64,000 bases of DNA from Mesorhizobium sp. YC-39 (GCF_025753795.1 NZ_JAOWPS010000005.1:612094-676093); one strand, 5' to 3'. Shown: positions 24,872 to 34,635, counted from the stretch's first letter. Translations and numbers: made by a program. The notes: a model not told the origin generated them from the sequence alone.

Positions 24872-25436
24872 CCGGATTCGCCGTCTTTCCGCCATTGTAG
24901 TGGCTTCGGTCGTCTTGGCGTTTTCCGCGCCGGCGTTTTCGCAGGACGTCACCGACGCGCATCTGAAGGCCGCGCGCGCAGCGGTCACGGCGATCCACGC
25001 GACGGACCCGTTCGACAACATCCTGCCGCAGGCGGCTGCCGCCCTCGAGCAGCAGCTTATCCAGAAGAATCCGGACATGCAGGAACTGATCGGCAAGACG
25101 ATCAACGAAAAGGCAATGGCGCTGGCCTCGCGCCGCGCCGATCTGGAAAAGGAAGCGGCCCTTGCCTATGCCAAGGTGTTTTCCGAAAAGGAACTCAATG
25201 ACATCGCCGCCTTCTACAGTTCGGAGTCCGGCAAGAAGCTGCTCGACAGCGGCCCGGCCGTGACACGTGACCTGGTCAAGGCAGCCGACATCTGGCAGAA
25301 CGGCCTCGCCCGCGATCTCGCCCAGCAGGTTGGCGAAACGCTGGCCGCGGCAGCGAAAGCCAAGGCAACGGCTGCGCCCGCCGATGGCGCCGCGCCCGCA
25401 GATGGTGCCGCCCCCGCTGACGGTACGCAGAACTGA
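24858..25436 (+). CDS. DUF2059 secreted protein
   Basis: The 192-residue protein has a signal peptide (MMLHNRIRRLSAIVVASVVLAFSAPAFS-Q) and the DUF2059 helical pattern, including EKELNDIAAFYSSESGKKLLD. Function unknown. The C-terminus ends in a short tandem repeat (PADGAA three times), likely disordered. The start overlaps the rpiA stop by 14 bases, so the two are probably coupled; AGGGAG lies upstream inside rpiA. Confidence 0.87.
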   Translation: MMLHNRIRRLSAIVVASVVLAFSAPAFSQDVTDAHLKAARAAVTAIHATDPFDNILPQAAAALEQQLIQKNPDMQELIGKTINEKAMALASRRADLEKEAALAYAKVFSEKELNDIAAFYSSESGKKLLDSGPAVTRDLVKAADIWQNGLARDLAQQVGETLAAAAKAKATAAPADGAAPADGAAPADGTQN

Positions 25437-25473
25437 GTTTATTTTTCCGCAGTGTGGCAATCGCCACTGGACC

Positions 25474-25505
25474 AGAAAAGCCCGGCTTGTCCGGGCTTTT
25501 CTTTT
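25474..25505 (+). terminator. Rho-independent terminator after the DUF2059 gene
   Basis: AAAAGCCCGG and CCGGGCTTTT form a 10-bp stem around CTTGT, followed by CTTTT. It ends the rpiA-DUF2059 unit 50 bases before gor. Confidence 0.9.
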
Positions 25506-25558
25506 GATGCTTTGCGGCCTACCTGTGGCTCGAACTTTTCTATCTTCAGGAGCAGACT

Positions 25559-26947
25559 ATGGCCGGTTACGACTATGATCTTTTCGTCATCGGCGGCGGC
25601 TCCGGCGGGGTGAGGGCGGCGCGCGTGGCGGCCGCACTCGGCAAGCGCGTCGGCATTGCCGAGGAATACCGGTATGGCGGCACCTGCGTCATCCGCGGCT
25701 GCGTGCCGAAGAAGCTCTATGTCTATGCCTCGCAATTTCCCGAACATTTCGAGGACGCCGCCGGCTATGGTTGGACGGTGCCGCAGGCGACTTTCGACTG
25801 GCCGACCCTGGTCGCCAACAAGGACCGCGAGATCAGCCGGCTGGAGGCCATCTACAGGAAGAATGTGCAAGGCGCAGGCGGCGAGACGTTTCATTCGCGC
25901 GCCGTGCTGGTCGACCCGCATGTGGTGCATCTTCTGAGCGAAGACCGCACCGTCACCGCCGACCAGATTCTGATCGCCACCGGCGGTCGCCCGGCGCCGC
26001 ATCCGGCTCTGCCCGGCCACGAGCATTGCATCTTTTCCAACGAAGCTTTCGACCTCAAGGAATTGCCGAAGGCGATCATGATCGAGGGCGGCGGTTACAT
26101 CGCCGTCGAATTCGCCAACATCTTTCACGGCCTCGGCGTCGAAACCACGCTGGTCTACCGGGGTAGGGATATCCTCTCCCGCTTCGACATGGACCTCAGG
26201 CGCATGCTGCATGAGACGATGGAAAAGAAGGGGATAAGGATCCTCTGCCATGCCGTGTCGGAATGGGTCCGCAAGCGGCCGGACGGCAGGCTTGACGCGC
26301 TCGTCACCGGCGGCAAGGCGTTGACGGTCGATCAGGTCATGCTCGCCATCGGCCGTATTCCCAACACCGAAAACATCGGCCTTGAAGGCGTCGGCATCGA
26401 ATTGACCAAGACCGGCGCGATCAATGTCGACGCATACTCGCGCACCAACATCGACAACATCTGGGCGATCGGCGACGTCACCAACCGCGTGCAACTGACG
26501 CCGGTGGCGATCCATGAGGCGATGTGCTTCGTCGAGACCGCCTTCAAGGGCAATCCGACCGCGCCCGACCATGATACGGTCGCTACCGCGGTCTTCTCGC
26601 AGCCGGAGATCGGCACGGTCGGCCTGTCGGAGGACGAAGCGATAAAGCGCTTCTCCGACATTGAAATCTACCGCGCCACATTCCGGCCGATGCGGCACAC
26701 GCTATCGGGCCGTGACGAAAAGATGCTGATGAAGCTGGTGGTCGACGGGGCTTCGAAAAAGGTGCTTGGCGCCCATATCCTCGGACCGGATGCCGGCGAG
26801 ATGGCGCAGCTTCTCGGCATTCCGATCAAAGCCGGCCTTACCAAGAACGATTTCGACCGCACCATGGCCGTGCACCCGACCGCGGCGGAAGAGCTCGTCA
26901 CCATGTACAAACCGACCTACCGGGTGAAAGACGGCGAGCGCGTCTGA
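25559..26947 (+). CDS. gor: Glutathione-disulfide reductase
   Basis: The 462-residue FAD enzyme reduces GSSG with NADPH. It opens with the FAD fold VIGGGSGGVRAARVAA and the redox pair CVIRGC (Cys43, Cys48). The NADPH fold is near GGGYIAVEFANIF, with VYRG afterwards. The C-terminal dimerisation domain ends MAVHPTAAEELVT, supplying the catalytic histidine. AGGAG precedes the ATG. Confidence 0.96.
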   Translation: MAGYDYDLFVIGGGSGGVRAARVAAALGKRVGIAEEYRYGGTCVIRGCVPKKLYVYASQFPEHFEDAAGYGWTVPQATFDWPTLVANKDREISRLEAIYRKNVQGAGGETFHSRAVLVDPHVVHLLSEDRTVTADQILIATGGRPAPHPALPGHEHCIFSNEAFDLKELPKAIMIEGGGYIAVEFANIFHGLGVETTLVYRGRDILSRFDMDLRRMLHETMEKKGIRILCHAVSEWVRKRPDGRLDALVTGGKALTVDQVMLAIGRIPNTENIGLEGVGIELTKTGAINVDAYSRTNIDNIWAIGDVTNRVQLTPVAIHEAMCFVETAFKGNPTAPDHDTVATAVFSQPEIGTVGLSEDEAIKRFSDIEIYRATFRPMRHTLSGRDEKMLMKLVVDGASKKVLGAHILGPDAGEMAQLLGIPIKAGLTKNDFDRTMAVHPTAAEELVTMYKPTYRVKDGERV

Positions 26948-26961
26948 CGATGCCAGCCCTT

Positions 26962-26994
26962 TGCGCCCACGGCGGCAATGTCGCAGTGGGCGCA
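26962..26994. terminator. Hairpin between convergent gor and mgtE
   Basis: TGCGCCCAC (26962-26970) and GTGGGCGCA (26986-26994) form a perfect 9-bp stem with a 15-base loop. No U run follows on either strand, so terminator function is likely but not certain. Confidence 0.5.
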
Positions 26995-26997
26995 GGG

Positions 26998-27045
26998 AAA
27001 GGTTACAGCAGTGTCCCGCGCAAAGGTTACAGCAGTGTCCCGCGC
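26998..27045. repeat. 24-bp perfect tandem duplication at the 3' end of mgtE
   Basis: Bases 26998-27021 and 27022-27045 are identical (each begins AAAGGTTACAGCAGTG). The copy inside mgtE contains its last codons and stop; the other lies just downstream. It does not change the protein and looks like a recent slippage event. Confidence 0.9.
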
Positions 27046-28391
27046 AGGATCACCATCGCCACCGAAAAATAGATCACCAGGCCGGTGACGTCGACCAGCG
27101 TGGCGACGAACGGGGCCGAGGCGCTGGCCGGGTCAAAGCCGACCCGTTTCAGGGCAAACGGCAGCATCGATCCCGACAGCGAACCGAAGGTGACGATGCC
27201 GACCAGTGCGACGCCGACTGTTGCCGCAATCAGCTCCCAGTGTGGACCATAGTCGTAGAAGCCGAGATACTGCCACAGCGTGATGCGGCAGATTCCGACC
27301 ACGCCGAGGATCGACCCGAGCACCAGACCGGTCGGCAGCTCGCGCAAGGCAACCCGCCACCAGTCGCCAAGGCCGATCTCGCGCAACGCCAGGGCCCGGA
27401 TGACGAGCGACGTCGCCTGCGAGCCGGAGTTGCCACCCGAGCTCATGATCAGCGGGATGAACAGGGTGAGGACGATCGCTTTTTCCAGTTCGCTCTCGTA
27501 GCTTTGCATGGCGTTGGCGGTCAGCATCTCGCTGATGAACAGCGCGCACAGCCAGCCGGCGCGTTTCTGGATCATGGCGAGAAAACCCATCTTCATGTAG
27601 GGCTCGTCGAGCGCCTCCATGCCGCCGAAACGATGCACGTCCTCCGTCGTCTCTTCGATCATGGTGTCGATGATGTCATCGATGGTGACGATGCCGAGGA
27701 TCTTGCCGTTGTCGACGACCGGAACCGCGAGCAGATCGTATTTGGAGATCGTCTGCGCCACCTTTTCGCGGTCGGTCAGCGGGGACACTGTCACCGGCAT
27801 GCGATCCGGCGCGATCGCCATGATCAGATCGTCCGGCTCGCCGGTGATCAGCCGGCGCAGGCCGGTCGAGCGCACCAGCAGATGCGTCTCCGGATCGACG
27901 ATGTAGATCGCATAGACGGTCTCACGCGTCCGCTCGACCTTGCGGATGTAGTCCAGCGTGCGGCCTACCGTCCAATCCGAGGGCACGCTGACGAACTCCG
28001 TCGTCATGATCGAGGCTGCGCTGCCTTCGGGATAGCCGAGAATGGCAAGCAGCGTCGCGCGCAGCGGCGGTGCGAGGCCGCCGAGCAGTTCGGAACGCGC
28101 CGGCTCCTCCAGATCGCGCAGGAGGTCGGCGGCACGGTCGACCGACATGGCGGTCAGCAGCTTGCCGGCCTTTATACGAGGCAGCGCCTCGACGAGCTCG
28201 GATGCACCGTCTAGTTCCGGCTGGTCGAAAATCTCGACCAGCCGCTCGAACGGCACTTCACAAAGCAGCTCCGTCGCTGTTTCACGAGGTTCGTGGTTGA
28301 GCGCCTCGACAATGTCGGCGACATGATCGTTGGCAAGGATACGGGCGATCGCAACTGCATCGTCGCCCGCTACGGGGGAAAATTCATTCAT
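27027..28391 (-). CDS. mgtE: Magnesium transporter MgtE
   Basis: The 454-residue protein has an N-terminal MgtE helical domain (about 30-135), two CBS modules (about 138-260), and five C-terminal membrane helices (about 285-450). The pore signature SSGGNSGSQATSLVIRALAL is intact. MgtE is a Mg2+-gated channel in the inner membrane, the CBS and N domains acting as the Mg2+ sensor. The ATG follows GGCAAGGAGTGAGCC. Confidence 0.95.
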   Translation of the reverse strand: MNEFSPVAGDDAVAIARILANDHVADIVEALNHEPRETATELLCEVPFERLVEIFDQPELDGASELVEALPRIKAGKLLTAMSVDRAADLLRDLEEPARSELLGGLAPPLRATLLAILGYPEGSAASIMTTEFVSVPSDWTVGRTLDYIRKVERTRETVYAIYIVDPETHLLVRSTGLRRLITGEPDDLIMAIAPDRMPVTVSPLTDREKVAQTISKYDLLAVPVVDNGKILGIVTIDDIIDTMIEETTEDVHRFGGMEALDEPYMKMGFLAMIQKRAGWLCALFISEMLTANAMQSYESELEKAIVLTLFIPLIMSSGGNSGSQATSLVIRALALREIGLGDWWRVALRELPTGLVLGSILGVVGICRITLWQYLGFYDYGPHWELIAATVGVALVGIVTFGSLSGSMLPFALKRVGFDPASASAPFVATLVDVTGLVIYFSVAMVILRGTLL

Positions 28392-28683
28392 GGCTCACTC
28401 CTTGCCGTCCGGCAGGACGTGAACCGGGTCAGGTCACGTCTAGGCGGACGGCGGTTGCGTTCGACTGTGACTGTCGCCAGGCATGGCGCGGTGACCTTTC
28501 TGCTCGCGGGTTTCGGATTGCATCTGCGAGCCGGCGCAACATAGGAGCGCTTCTTGCCGAGTCAATTGCTGTCAGGGTTGAAAACGGCAGCGAACAGGTC
28601 AGATCGCGAGACTGTGATCGCCATCGGATAGGCTGGACCGATGCCAGGCGCCAGCACATGCCGCCGCGCTATGGTTCTCTATG
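28392..28683. other. 292-base leader/intergenic region upstream of mgtE
   Basis: On the mgtE strand the last 60 bases can form two hairpins (ACGTGACC with GGTTCACGT, and TGCCG with CGGCA) ending at the ribosome-binding site. A Mg2+-responsive leader is conceivable, but I do not recognise an M-box or other known class. No gene is seen. Confidence 0.35.
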
Positions 28684-30663
28684 CTATCGCTGCTTCAGCC
28701 GGCGGGAGAAACGCAGCCATTTGTCCTCGACGGGCTGTGGCTGTGCGAGGATGGTGGTGAGTTCGCGAGGCAGGCTCGGAACCAATGGCTTCTTGGTGGC
28801 AACGCCATCCGAGATCGAGACCACGCTGTGGTAGAATTCGGCACCCGCAAGGGATCTCGGCGGCACGGCCTCGTGCATGATACTGATGACCGTGACGTCT
28901 GGACAATTGTCCTTGATCGCCTGATGGAAGGCGATCTTGCCTTCGGGATCGAGCGCGCCGGTCGCTTCGTCGAGGAACAGCAATCCCGGCTGCTGCAGCA
29001 CGATGCGGGCGACAACCAGCTTCTGCTTCTGGCCGCCGGAGAGAACCTGATCCCAGATCTTTCCCTCGCGGCTCTCGTCGGCCATGTGCTCGATGAAGTC
29101 GCCAAGACCCGCCCTGTGTAGCGCCGATGCGACCTGCGCGTCGGAATGATCGTGCTCGGAGCCGGGCAGGCAGACCAGCTGCTTGAGCGAGACCTGCTGC
29201 AGCTTGACCTCCTGGGCGGCATAGAAACTCCTGACGCCCTCCGGGAAGACGATGGTGCCGCGGCCATAGGGCCAGAGACCGTTGATCGCCTTGACCAACG
29301 AGGTCTTGCCGCAACCGGATTCGCCCTTGAGGAAGGTCCACTCACCGCGACGGAAGCGAAGATTGGCAGCGCTGAGGAACGGTGTTGCGTCTTCGCCCTG
29401 ATGGGCCAGTTCGAGTTTCTGGATGGTCAGGCCGAAGACCGGGTTCTGACTGGCATAGTTGAAATCGGAATGGCCGGTCTGCCGGTAGAAGTCCTGCGGG
29501 TGCTGGACATTTTCAATGGCATTTGCCAACTCGGTGACACGCTGGCTGTTGGCCCTGAGCGCCGCAATCGCAGGCATGACATGAATGAACCACGAACATT
29601 GGCTGATCAGAGAGTTGACCATCTCGGAGCCGGTTATGTAGCCCTTGAGATCGAAGCCGTTGTGGATGAAGGGCACGAGACCCGGCCCGTAAGCGACAAT
29701 GCGGGCACCGATGAAATTATAGATGAGTTCGAACGAATTATAGCTGGTGTTGACGATGTTCAGCCGCGCCCAGGTGCGGTCGATGTCGACATAACGCTGG
29801 CTGTGCATCGTCCTTTGCACATCCTCGCCGCGCGATGCGGCGACATGGAAGCTGCGGCGCAGAAAAGTGGTCAGCTCGCCGCGATAGCTGCCTTCGGCCT
29901 GCTGCATCCTGACGTTGAGCCGTTCCAGCAGTTTGCCCAGCTTGACCGCGATCCAGGTATTCAGCGGCACATAGGTGGCAACCGCCAGAAACGCGAGGAC
30001 GGCGCTGCCATAGCTGCCAAGGAACTCCAGCCCTTGCACCTCCGCCGAGTTCTCAAGCAGTTTCTGGCCAACGAAATAGAGCGAGGTGGCGACGGCCAGA
30101 ACACCCATGGCGAGGCCGATGGCACCGCCGGTCATGTCCTTGATCGATTCCTGGATGCGCTGATCGATGTTGTCGGGAGCGGCCGAGCCGGACGAGCCAT
30201 GCTGGGCATGGAAATGCGTGTGATTGGCGTCGAGCAGCGCCTCGTTGAAGCGGCTGTCCAGCCAGCCGCGCCATTTGCGATGCAGCGTTGTGGAAACCAG
30301 GGTGCGGATGCCGGTAAAGCCTGCGTCCTTGAGTACAACCAGCAGGACAAGTATGCCGGCATTGGTCAGCAGTGATCGAAGCGGCGTGGTGTTTGCGGCA
30401 TCGTGGAAAAAGGCGATCGAGTTGACCAACTCGCCGGATGCTTCGGCGAACCAGACGCCGGCCTTGCTGGAGAGCGCGGTGAGCAGCGCTATGATTAGCG
30501 TCAGCGTCCAGGCTTCCTTCCAGCGATCCGAGAACCAGTAGGCCCGCATCAGCCCCCAGAAGCTGCGCATGGAGGACACCGGCGTCAGGGGCGACTGTCT
30601 TTCGACATCGCGAAGCCATTTTTCCGATATTGAGTGTCGCTCTGGTCTACCGACCCGAATCAC
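28684..30663 (-). CDS. SbmA/BacA-type peptide transporter with ABC ATPase (BclA-like)
   Basis: The 659-residue protein joins an SbmA/BacA-like membrane domain (about 30-430) to a C-terminal ABC ATPase. Walker A is GESGCGKTS, the signature is LSGGQKQK and Walker B is LLFLDEATGALD. BacA and BclA proteins take up proline-rich or nodule-specific cysteine-rich peptides and bleomycin; in several rhizobia they are needed to survive inside legume nodule cells. The fused ATPase marks the BclA/YddA subtype rather than BacA. The start is GTG 30663 (GGCGGA upstream); an inverted repeat TTAC-N5-GTAA is at 30691-30703. Confidence 0.87.
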   Translation of the reverse strand: MIRVGRPERHSISEKWLRDVERQSPLTPVSSMRSFWGLMRAYWFSDRWKEAWTLTLIIALLTALSSKAGVWFAEASGELVNSIAFFHDAANTTPLRSLLTNAGILVLLVVLKDAGFTGIRTLVSTTLHRKWRGWLDSRFNEALLDANHTHFHAQHGSSGSAAPDNIDQRIQESIKDMTGGAIGLAMGVLAVATSLYFVGQKLLENSAEVQGLEFLGSYGSAVLAFLAVATYVPLNTWIAVKLGKLLERLNVRMQQAEGSYRGELTTFLRRSFHVAASRGEDVQRTMHSQRYVDIDRTWARLNIVNTSYNSFELIYNFIGARIVAYGPGLVPFIHNGFDLKGYITGSEMVNSLISQCSWFIHVMPAIAALRANSQRVTELANAIENVQHPQDFYRQTGHSDFNYASQNPVFGLTIQKLELAHQGEDATPFLSAANLRFRRGEWTFLKGESGCGKTSLVKAINGLWPYGRGTIVFPEGVRSFYAAQEVKLQQVSLKQLVCLPGSEHDHSDAQVASALHRAGLGDFIEHMADESREGKIWDQVLSGGQKQKLVVARIVLQQPGLLFLDEATGALDPEGKIAFHQAIKDNCPDVTVISIMHEAVPPRSLAGAEFYHSVVSISDGVATKKPLVPSLPRELTTILAQPQPVEDKWLRFSRRLKQR

Positions 30664-31166
30664 AATCCGCCCAAACCTTTTTTAGTTTTATTACGAACAG
30701 TAACACCAATTGATCATTTTCTATTAATTTTTCTCCGGCTGCTGTGGATTGAGGCTACGGCCGTTGCCGTGAAGCAACAGATTACAAGGCTGCAACGTCG
30801 CGTGATCAATGGTCAGAAGGCTGATTATCCTTATAATTTCAAATAGTTGATAGTTGGCACACAGAAGGACCCACGTCTTACCTTGGGGAAGCTTCTCACA
30901 CGGTTTTGTGAACGTCATCATCCACTCGAAGAACAGGTTCTCCCGCTTTGGGCTTACGGAAACGGCTGAAAATGACCTTGGGTGAGTCGGCCTTCCCTAG
31001 CGTCATCGCTCGCGCTGAGGACCAAACGTGACCGGAAAAGCGTTGCCGCGCTCTGTCGAAAGCTACCCAACAGAGCGACATGCGTCGCTGGTCAAGGGAT
31101 TGAGCTGCACTGGCAGCAACGGCCATGGTTTCTTCGTCAGCAGCGCCCAGGCGACGGTGAAGTAGA
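30664..31166. other. 503-base intergenic stretch, AT-rich near the transporter
   Basis: The first 80 bases are clearly AT-rich and probably hold the promoter of the BclA-like gene; the repeat TTACgaacaGTAA (30691-30703) could be an operator. The rest contains short open frames on both strands (for example 30896-31126 minus) without recognisable products. Confidence 0.45.
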
Positions 31167-31847
31167 TCAGTCGACCTTTTCCAGCTCGCCTCTGGCCTTG
31201 GCCGCGGCCACCTGGCGAATGGCGTCGCTGAGCGTATCGGCGTCCTGCGCGCCCATCACCGCATATTTGCCTTCCAGCAGGAAGCACGGCACGCCGGTGA
31301 TGCCCATGCGCGAAGCGGTGGCGATTTCGGTCCGCACCGCCTCGACATCGGCGTCGGTCGGCAAAAGCGTCTCAACCACGGACGCATCCATGCCGGTCTC
31401 GCGCGCGGCTTCAATCAGCACTGCATGATCGCCGAGATTGGCGCCTTCCTCGAAATTCAACTGGAACAGGCGGCGCACCAGCCGGTTCTGCACGGCTTCG
31501 CCAGCGGCACCGGCCCAGCGGATCAGGCGATGCGCGTCGAGCGTGTTGGGCGCGACCTTGATGGCGTCGAAGGCAAAGGAAATCCCTTCCGCTTCGCCCA
31601 AGGGTTCGATGCGGGCATGGATCTCGCGGATGCGCTGTTCGCTGCCGAACTTGGCCATCATGTATTCGCGGCGATCCTTGCCTTCCGGCGGGATGGTCGG
31701 ATCGAGCTGGAACGGCCGCCAGCGTATATGCACCTCGACATCGCTTGCAGCAGTGACCGCCTTGTCCAGCCGCTTCTGGCCGATGAAACACCAAGGGCAA
31801 ACGACGTCGGACACCACGTCGACCGTGATGGAGTTGTCGGCACTCAT
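31167..31847 (-). CDS. DsbA-family oxidoreductase, FrnE-like
   Basis: The 226-residue protein has a thioredoxin fold with the redox motif CPWC near the N-terminus (VVSDVVCPWCFIG) and the cis-Pro region GITGVPCFLLEGKYAV. Without a signal peptide it should be cytoplasmic, like FrnE/2-hydroxychromene-2-carboxylate isomerase relatives. The DsbA-type helical insert lies between. It is 21 bases downstream of the binding-protein gene on the same strand. Confidence 0.9.
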   Translation of the reverse strand: MSADNSITVDVVSDVVCPWCFIGQKRLDKAVTAASDVEVHIRWRPFQLDPTIPPEGKDRREYMMAKFGSEQRIREIHARIEPLGEAEGISFAFDAIKVAPNTLDAHRLIRWAGAAGEAVQNRLVRRLFQLNFEEGANLGDHAVLIEAARETGMDASVVETLLPTDADVEAVRTEIATASRMGITGVPCFLLEGKYAVMGAQDADTLSDAIRQVAAAKARGELEKVD

Positions 31848-31868
31848 GGTCGTCTCCTTGGTTCTGCG

Positions 31869-33689
31869 TCAGTTGGGCTTCCGCCACCAGGTCGGCAGCT
31901 GATAGCCGAATATGGGGGTCTTTTCAGGATGTTCCAGATAGGCCCAGTAAGCCAGCCATTGCTGCGTGTTGTATTGCATAGGCACCATGTAGTTGCCTGA
32001 GATCAGCAGCCGGTCGAGAACGCGGACGGCAGCGACATAATCCTCCTTGGTCCGAGCATTTAGCATCGCGTCGATCGCGGCATCCACCGCCGGGTCGGCG
32101 ACGCCGGCGAGATTGAACGACCCTTCTGCCCTGGCCGCGGCGGATCCCCACCGCCCGAGCTGCTCGATACCGGGCGACAGCGAATTGTTGAAGCCGCTTG
32201 TGCCGATCAGCACCTCGAAATCGAAGCGCTGCTTGCGCGACTGGATCTGGTCGCCGTCGAGGCCGCGGATGGTGACGTCGATGCCGATCTTCTCCAGCGT
32301 GCGCTGGTAGATGGCGGCGAGGCGTTCTTCGTCCTGCGAGGCGGTCAGGATCTCGAAGCCGAAGGGTTTCCCCTCGGGATCGAGCATCACTCCATCCTGC
32401 ACGGTGTAGCCCGCGCCCTTCAACATGTCGAAGGCGACCTTCAGCACCTTACGATCCTGGCCCGAACCGTCGGTGACGGGCGGCCGGTAGGTACCGTCCA
32501 TGACATCGGCCGGCACGCGGCCGGGGAAGGGCGCCAGAAGCGCCTTTTCCCTGTCACTGGCCGGGTGGCCGAGCGCGGAAAGCTCAGAGTTCTGCCAGTA
32601 ACTCATGGTGCGCGCATATTTGCCGCCGAACAGGTTCTTGTTGGCCCATTCGAAGTCGTAGAGCATGCCGAGCGCGCGCCGGACGACCGGGTTGGAAAAT
32701 TTTGGCAGCCGCGTGTTGAACAGGAAGCCGTTGACAACAGGCGGAATGCCGGTGTCGAAGGTCTCGGCGACCACCTCGCCCTTGTGGAAGGCCGGGAAGT
32801 CGAGATCGCGCTCGCGCTTGACCGGATCGCTGTCGTCGTCGATGGCGCAGATGCCTTTCTTGAACGCCTCCTGCTTGGCGTTGGCGTTGAGGAAATATTC
32901 GATGGTGATTTGATCGAAATTGTCGAAGCCGCGCTTCGAAGGGATGTCCTTGCCCCAATAGTCCGGATTTCGCTTGAAGACGATGCGCTGGCCGGGCTGC
33001 ACCTTGTCCACCGTATAGGGACCGCTGCCGATCAGTGGCTTCAGCGTCGTCCTGTCGAAGGTGTCCTTGTCGAAAGCATGCTTCGGGACGATTGGCGTCA
33101 AGGCGATGATCAGCGGAAACTCGCGATTGGCCTTGTCGTTGAAAGTGAAGCGCACGCTGTGCCCGCCGGTCTTCTCCAGTTTGGCGATCATGCTCATGCG
33201 GTCACTGTAGGGTGGGCGGCCCTTGTCGGTGAAAACATCATAGGTGAACAGCACATCCTCCGGCGTCACCGGCTGGCCGTCTGACCATCTTGCCTTGGGA
33301 TCGAGGTGGAATTCGATGCTCTTGCGTTCCGGGTCCATGTCGGCGCTGGTAGCGAGCAAGCCGTAGAGGCTGAAAGGCTCGTCGTAGTTGCGCTGCATCA
33401 ACGGTTCGAAGACGAGATTGCCGTAGACCGTGTCGATCATGCCTCGGGCGGTCGTGCGCAGGCTTTTCAGGATGAACGGGTTGAGATTGTCGAAGGTCCC
33501 GACAACGCAATAGGTGATGCTGCCGCCCTTCGGCGCATCGGGATTGACATAGTTGAAATGCGTGTAGTCGGCCGGCAGCGCCGGCTCGCCCTGCATGGCG
33601 ATCGCATGTTTCGGCTCCGACAGAGCCGGCTGGAGCGAAAGGGTGACAAACGAGATCGCAGCGATCAGCCAAACAAGAACGCGGCCCAT
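31869..33689 (-). CDS. Family 5 extracellular solute-binding protein, YejA-like
   Basis: The 606-residue periplasmic protein starts with a signal peptide (MGRVLVWLIAAISFVTLSLQPALS) and continues with the YejA-type sequence HFNYVNPDAPKGGSITY. It also contains FDNLNPFILK and WSDGQPVTPEDVLFTYDVF. YejA relatives bind microcin C, peptides or similar cargo for YejBEF. The permease and ATPase genes are not in this window. ATG 33689 has AAGGAG upstream. Confidence 0.9.
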   Translation of the reverse strand: MGRVLVWLIAAISFVTLSLQPALSEPKHAIAMQGEPALPADYTHFNYVNPDAPKGGSITYCVVGTFDNLNPFILKSLRTTARGMIDTVYGNLVFEPLMQRNYDEPFSLYGLLATSADMDPERKSIEFHLDPKARWSDGQPVTPEDVLFTYDVFTDKGRPPYSDRMSMIAKLEKTGGHSVRFTFNDKANREFPLIIALTPIVPKHAFDKDTFDRTTLKPLIGSGPYTVDKVQPGQRIVFKRNPDYWGKDIPSKRGFDNFDQITIEYFLNANAKQEAFKKGICAIDDDSDPVKRERDLDFPAFHKGEVVAETFDTGIPPVVNGFLFNTRLPKFSNPVVRRALGMLYDFEWANKNLFGGKYARTMSYWQNSELSALGHPASDREKALLAPFPGRVPADVMDGTYRPPVTDGSGQDRKVLKVAFDMLKGAGYTVQDGVMLDPEGKPFGFEILTASQDEERLAAIYQRTLEKIGIDVTIRGLDGDQIQSRKQRFDFEVLIGTSGFNNSLSPGIEQLGRWGSAAARAEGSFNLAGVADPAVDAAIDAMLNARTKEDYVAAVRVLDRLLISGNYMVPMQYNTQQWLAYWAYLEHPEKTPIFGYQLPTWWRKPN

Positions 33690-33922
33690 GACCGTCTCCT
33701 TACCGGGTCGGCTTGATGATTCGGAGCGCACCCTAGCATGAGGCGGCCGCGCAACGACCAATCGCGTCTTCAAGAATTGCAGGCCCCGGGCTGGATTCGG
33801 CGTCGCTTGCAGTGTAACACGCCGTCCGAAGTCATTCTGTTGCCTCATTTCGGCAACAGGTAGCTGGACCACACGGCGCGAAGAAGCCGGTCCCCGGGAT
33901 CATTTGAGAGGAAGTGCACGAC

Positions 33923-34552
33923 ATGACGAGCCTGAACAGCAACGCATACCGCCTTTCGGCCATGGCCGCTGGCGTGATCGGCTTTCTGGTCGCCGGGCTT
34001 CCTGATGCTTCCGCACAGCAGCAACAGCAGATTCCGCAAGGCTGGTTCAAGGCCTGCACCAAGCAGGAAGATGTCGATATCTGCAACGTCCAGAACATCA
34101 CCACCGCCGGCAACGGCCAGCTCATCACCGGCGTCAGCCTGATCGAGCTGAAGGGCAAGGTGAACCGCAAGGTGTTCCAGGTCACGGTTCCGACCGGCCG
34201 CCTGGTTCCTCCCGGCATCGGTCTCCAGATCGACACTGGCAAGGCGCAGAAGCTCGACTATGTGATCTGCTTCCCCGATCGCTGCGTGGCGGAAGTGCCG
34301 TTGACCGACCAGCTCGTCGCCTCCTTCAAGAAGGGGTCGAACCTGACGCTCACTTCGGTCAACTTCCAGAATCAGCCGAACCCGATCAAGATCGCGCTGA
34401 CCGGCTTCAGCGGCGCCTTCGATGGCCCGCCGCTGCAGCAGTCGGACATCGAGGACCGGCAGAAGAAGCTTCAGGATTTCGTCGCCAAGAACAACCAGGA
34501 CTTCGCCAAGAAGCTCAAGGAAGAGCAGGATAAGGCCAAGACCGCCAACTGA
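33923..34552 (+). CDS. Invasion-associated locus B (IalB) family protein
   Basis: The 209-residue secreted protein has a signal peptide (to about residue 32, ending ASA) and the IalB core: WFKACTKQEDVDICNVQN, GLQIDTGKAQKLDYVICFPDRCVAEVPL. Four cysteines fit two disulphides. The C-terminus is a lysine/glutamate-rich helix. IalB was named for red-cell invasion in Bartonella, but the family is general in Rhizobiales. ATG 33923 has GAGGAAG upstream; a strong terminator follows. Confidence 0.88.
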   Translation: MTSLNSNAYRLSAMAAGVIGFLVAGLPDASAQQQQQIPQGWFKACTKQEDVDICNVQNITTAGNGQLITGVSLIELKGKVNRKVFQVTVPTGRLVPPGIGLQIDTGKAQKLDYVICFPDRCVAEVPLTDQLVASFKKGSNLTLTSVNFQNQPNPIKIALTGFSGAFDGPPLQQSDIEDRQKKLQDFVAKNNQDFAKKLKEEQDKAKTAN

Positions 34553-34573
34553 TCGGCGCGCTATCGGACAAGG

Positions 34574-34601
34574 AAAAAGCGGGGCATGCCCCGCTTTTTT
34601 T
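34574..34601 (+). terminator. Rho-independent terminator after the ialB-like gene
   Basis: AAAGCGGGGC and GCCCCGCTTT pair around AT, and a run of seven T follows. It also lies downstream of the convergent hspQ gene. Confidence 0.95.
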
Positions 34602-34635
34602 GTTCCCCGAGTCTCGTCAGAGTGTCCCCAGTCTC

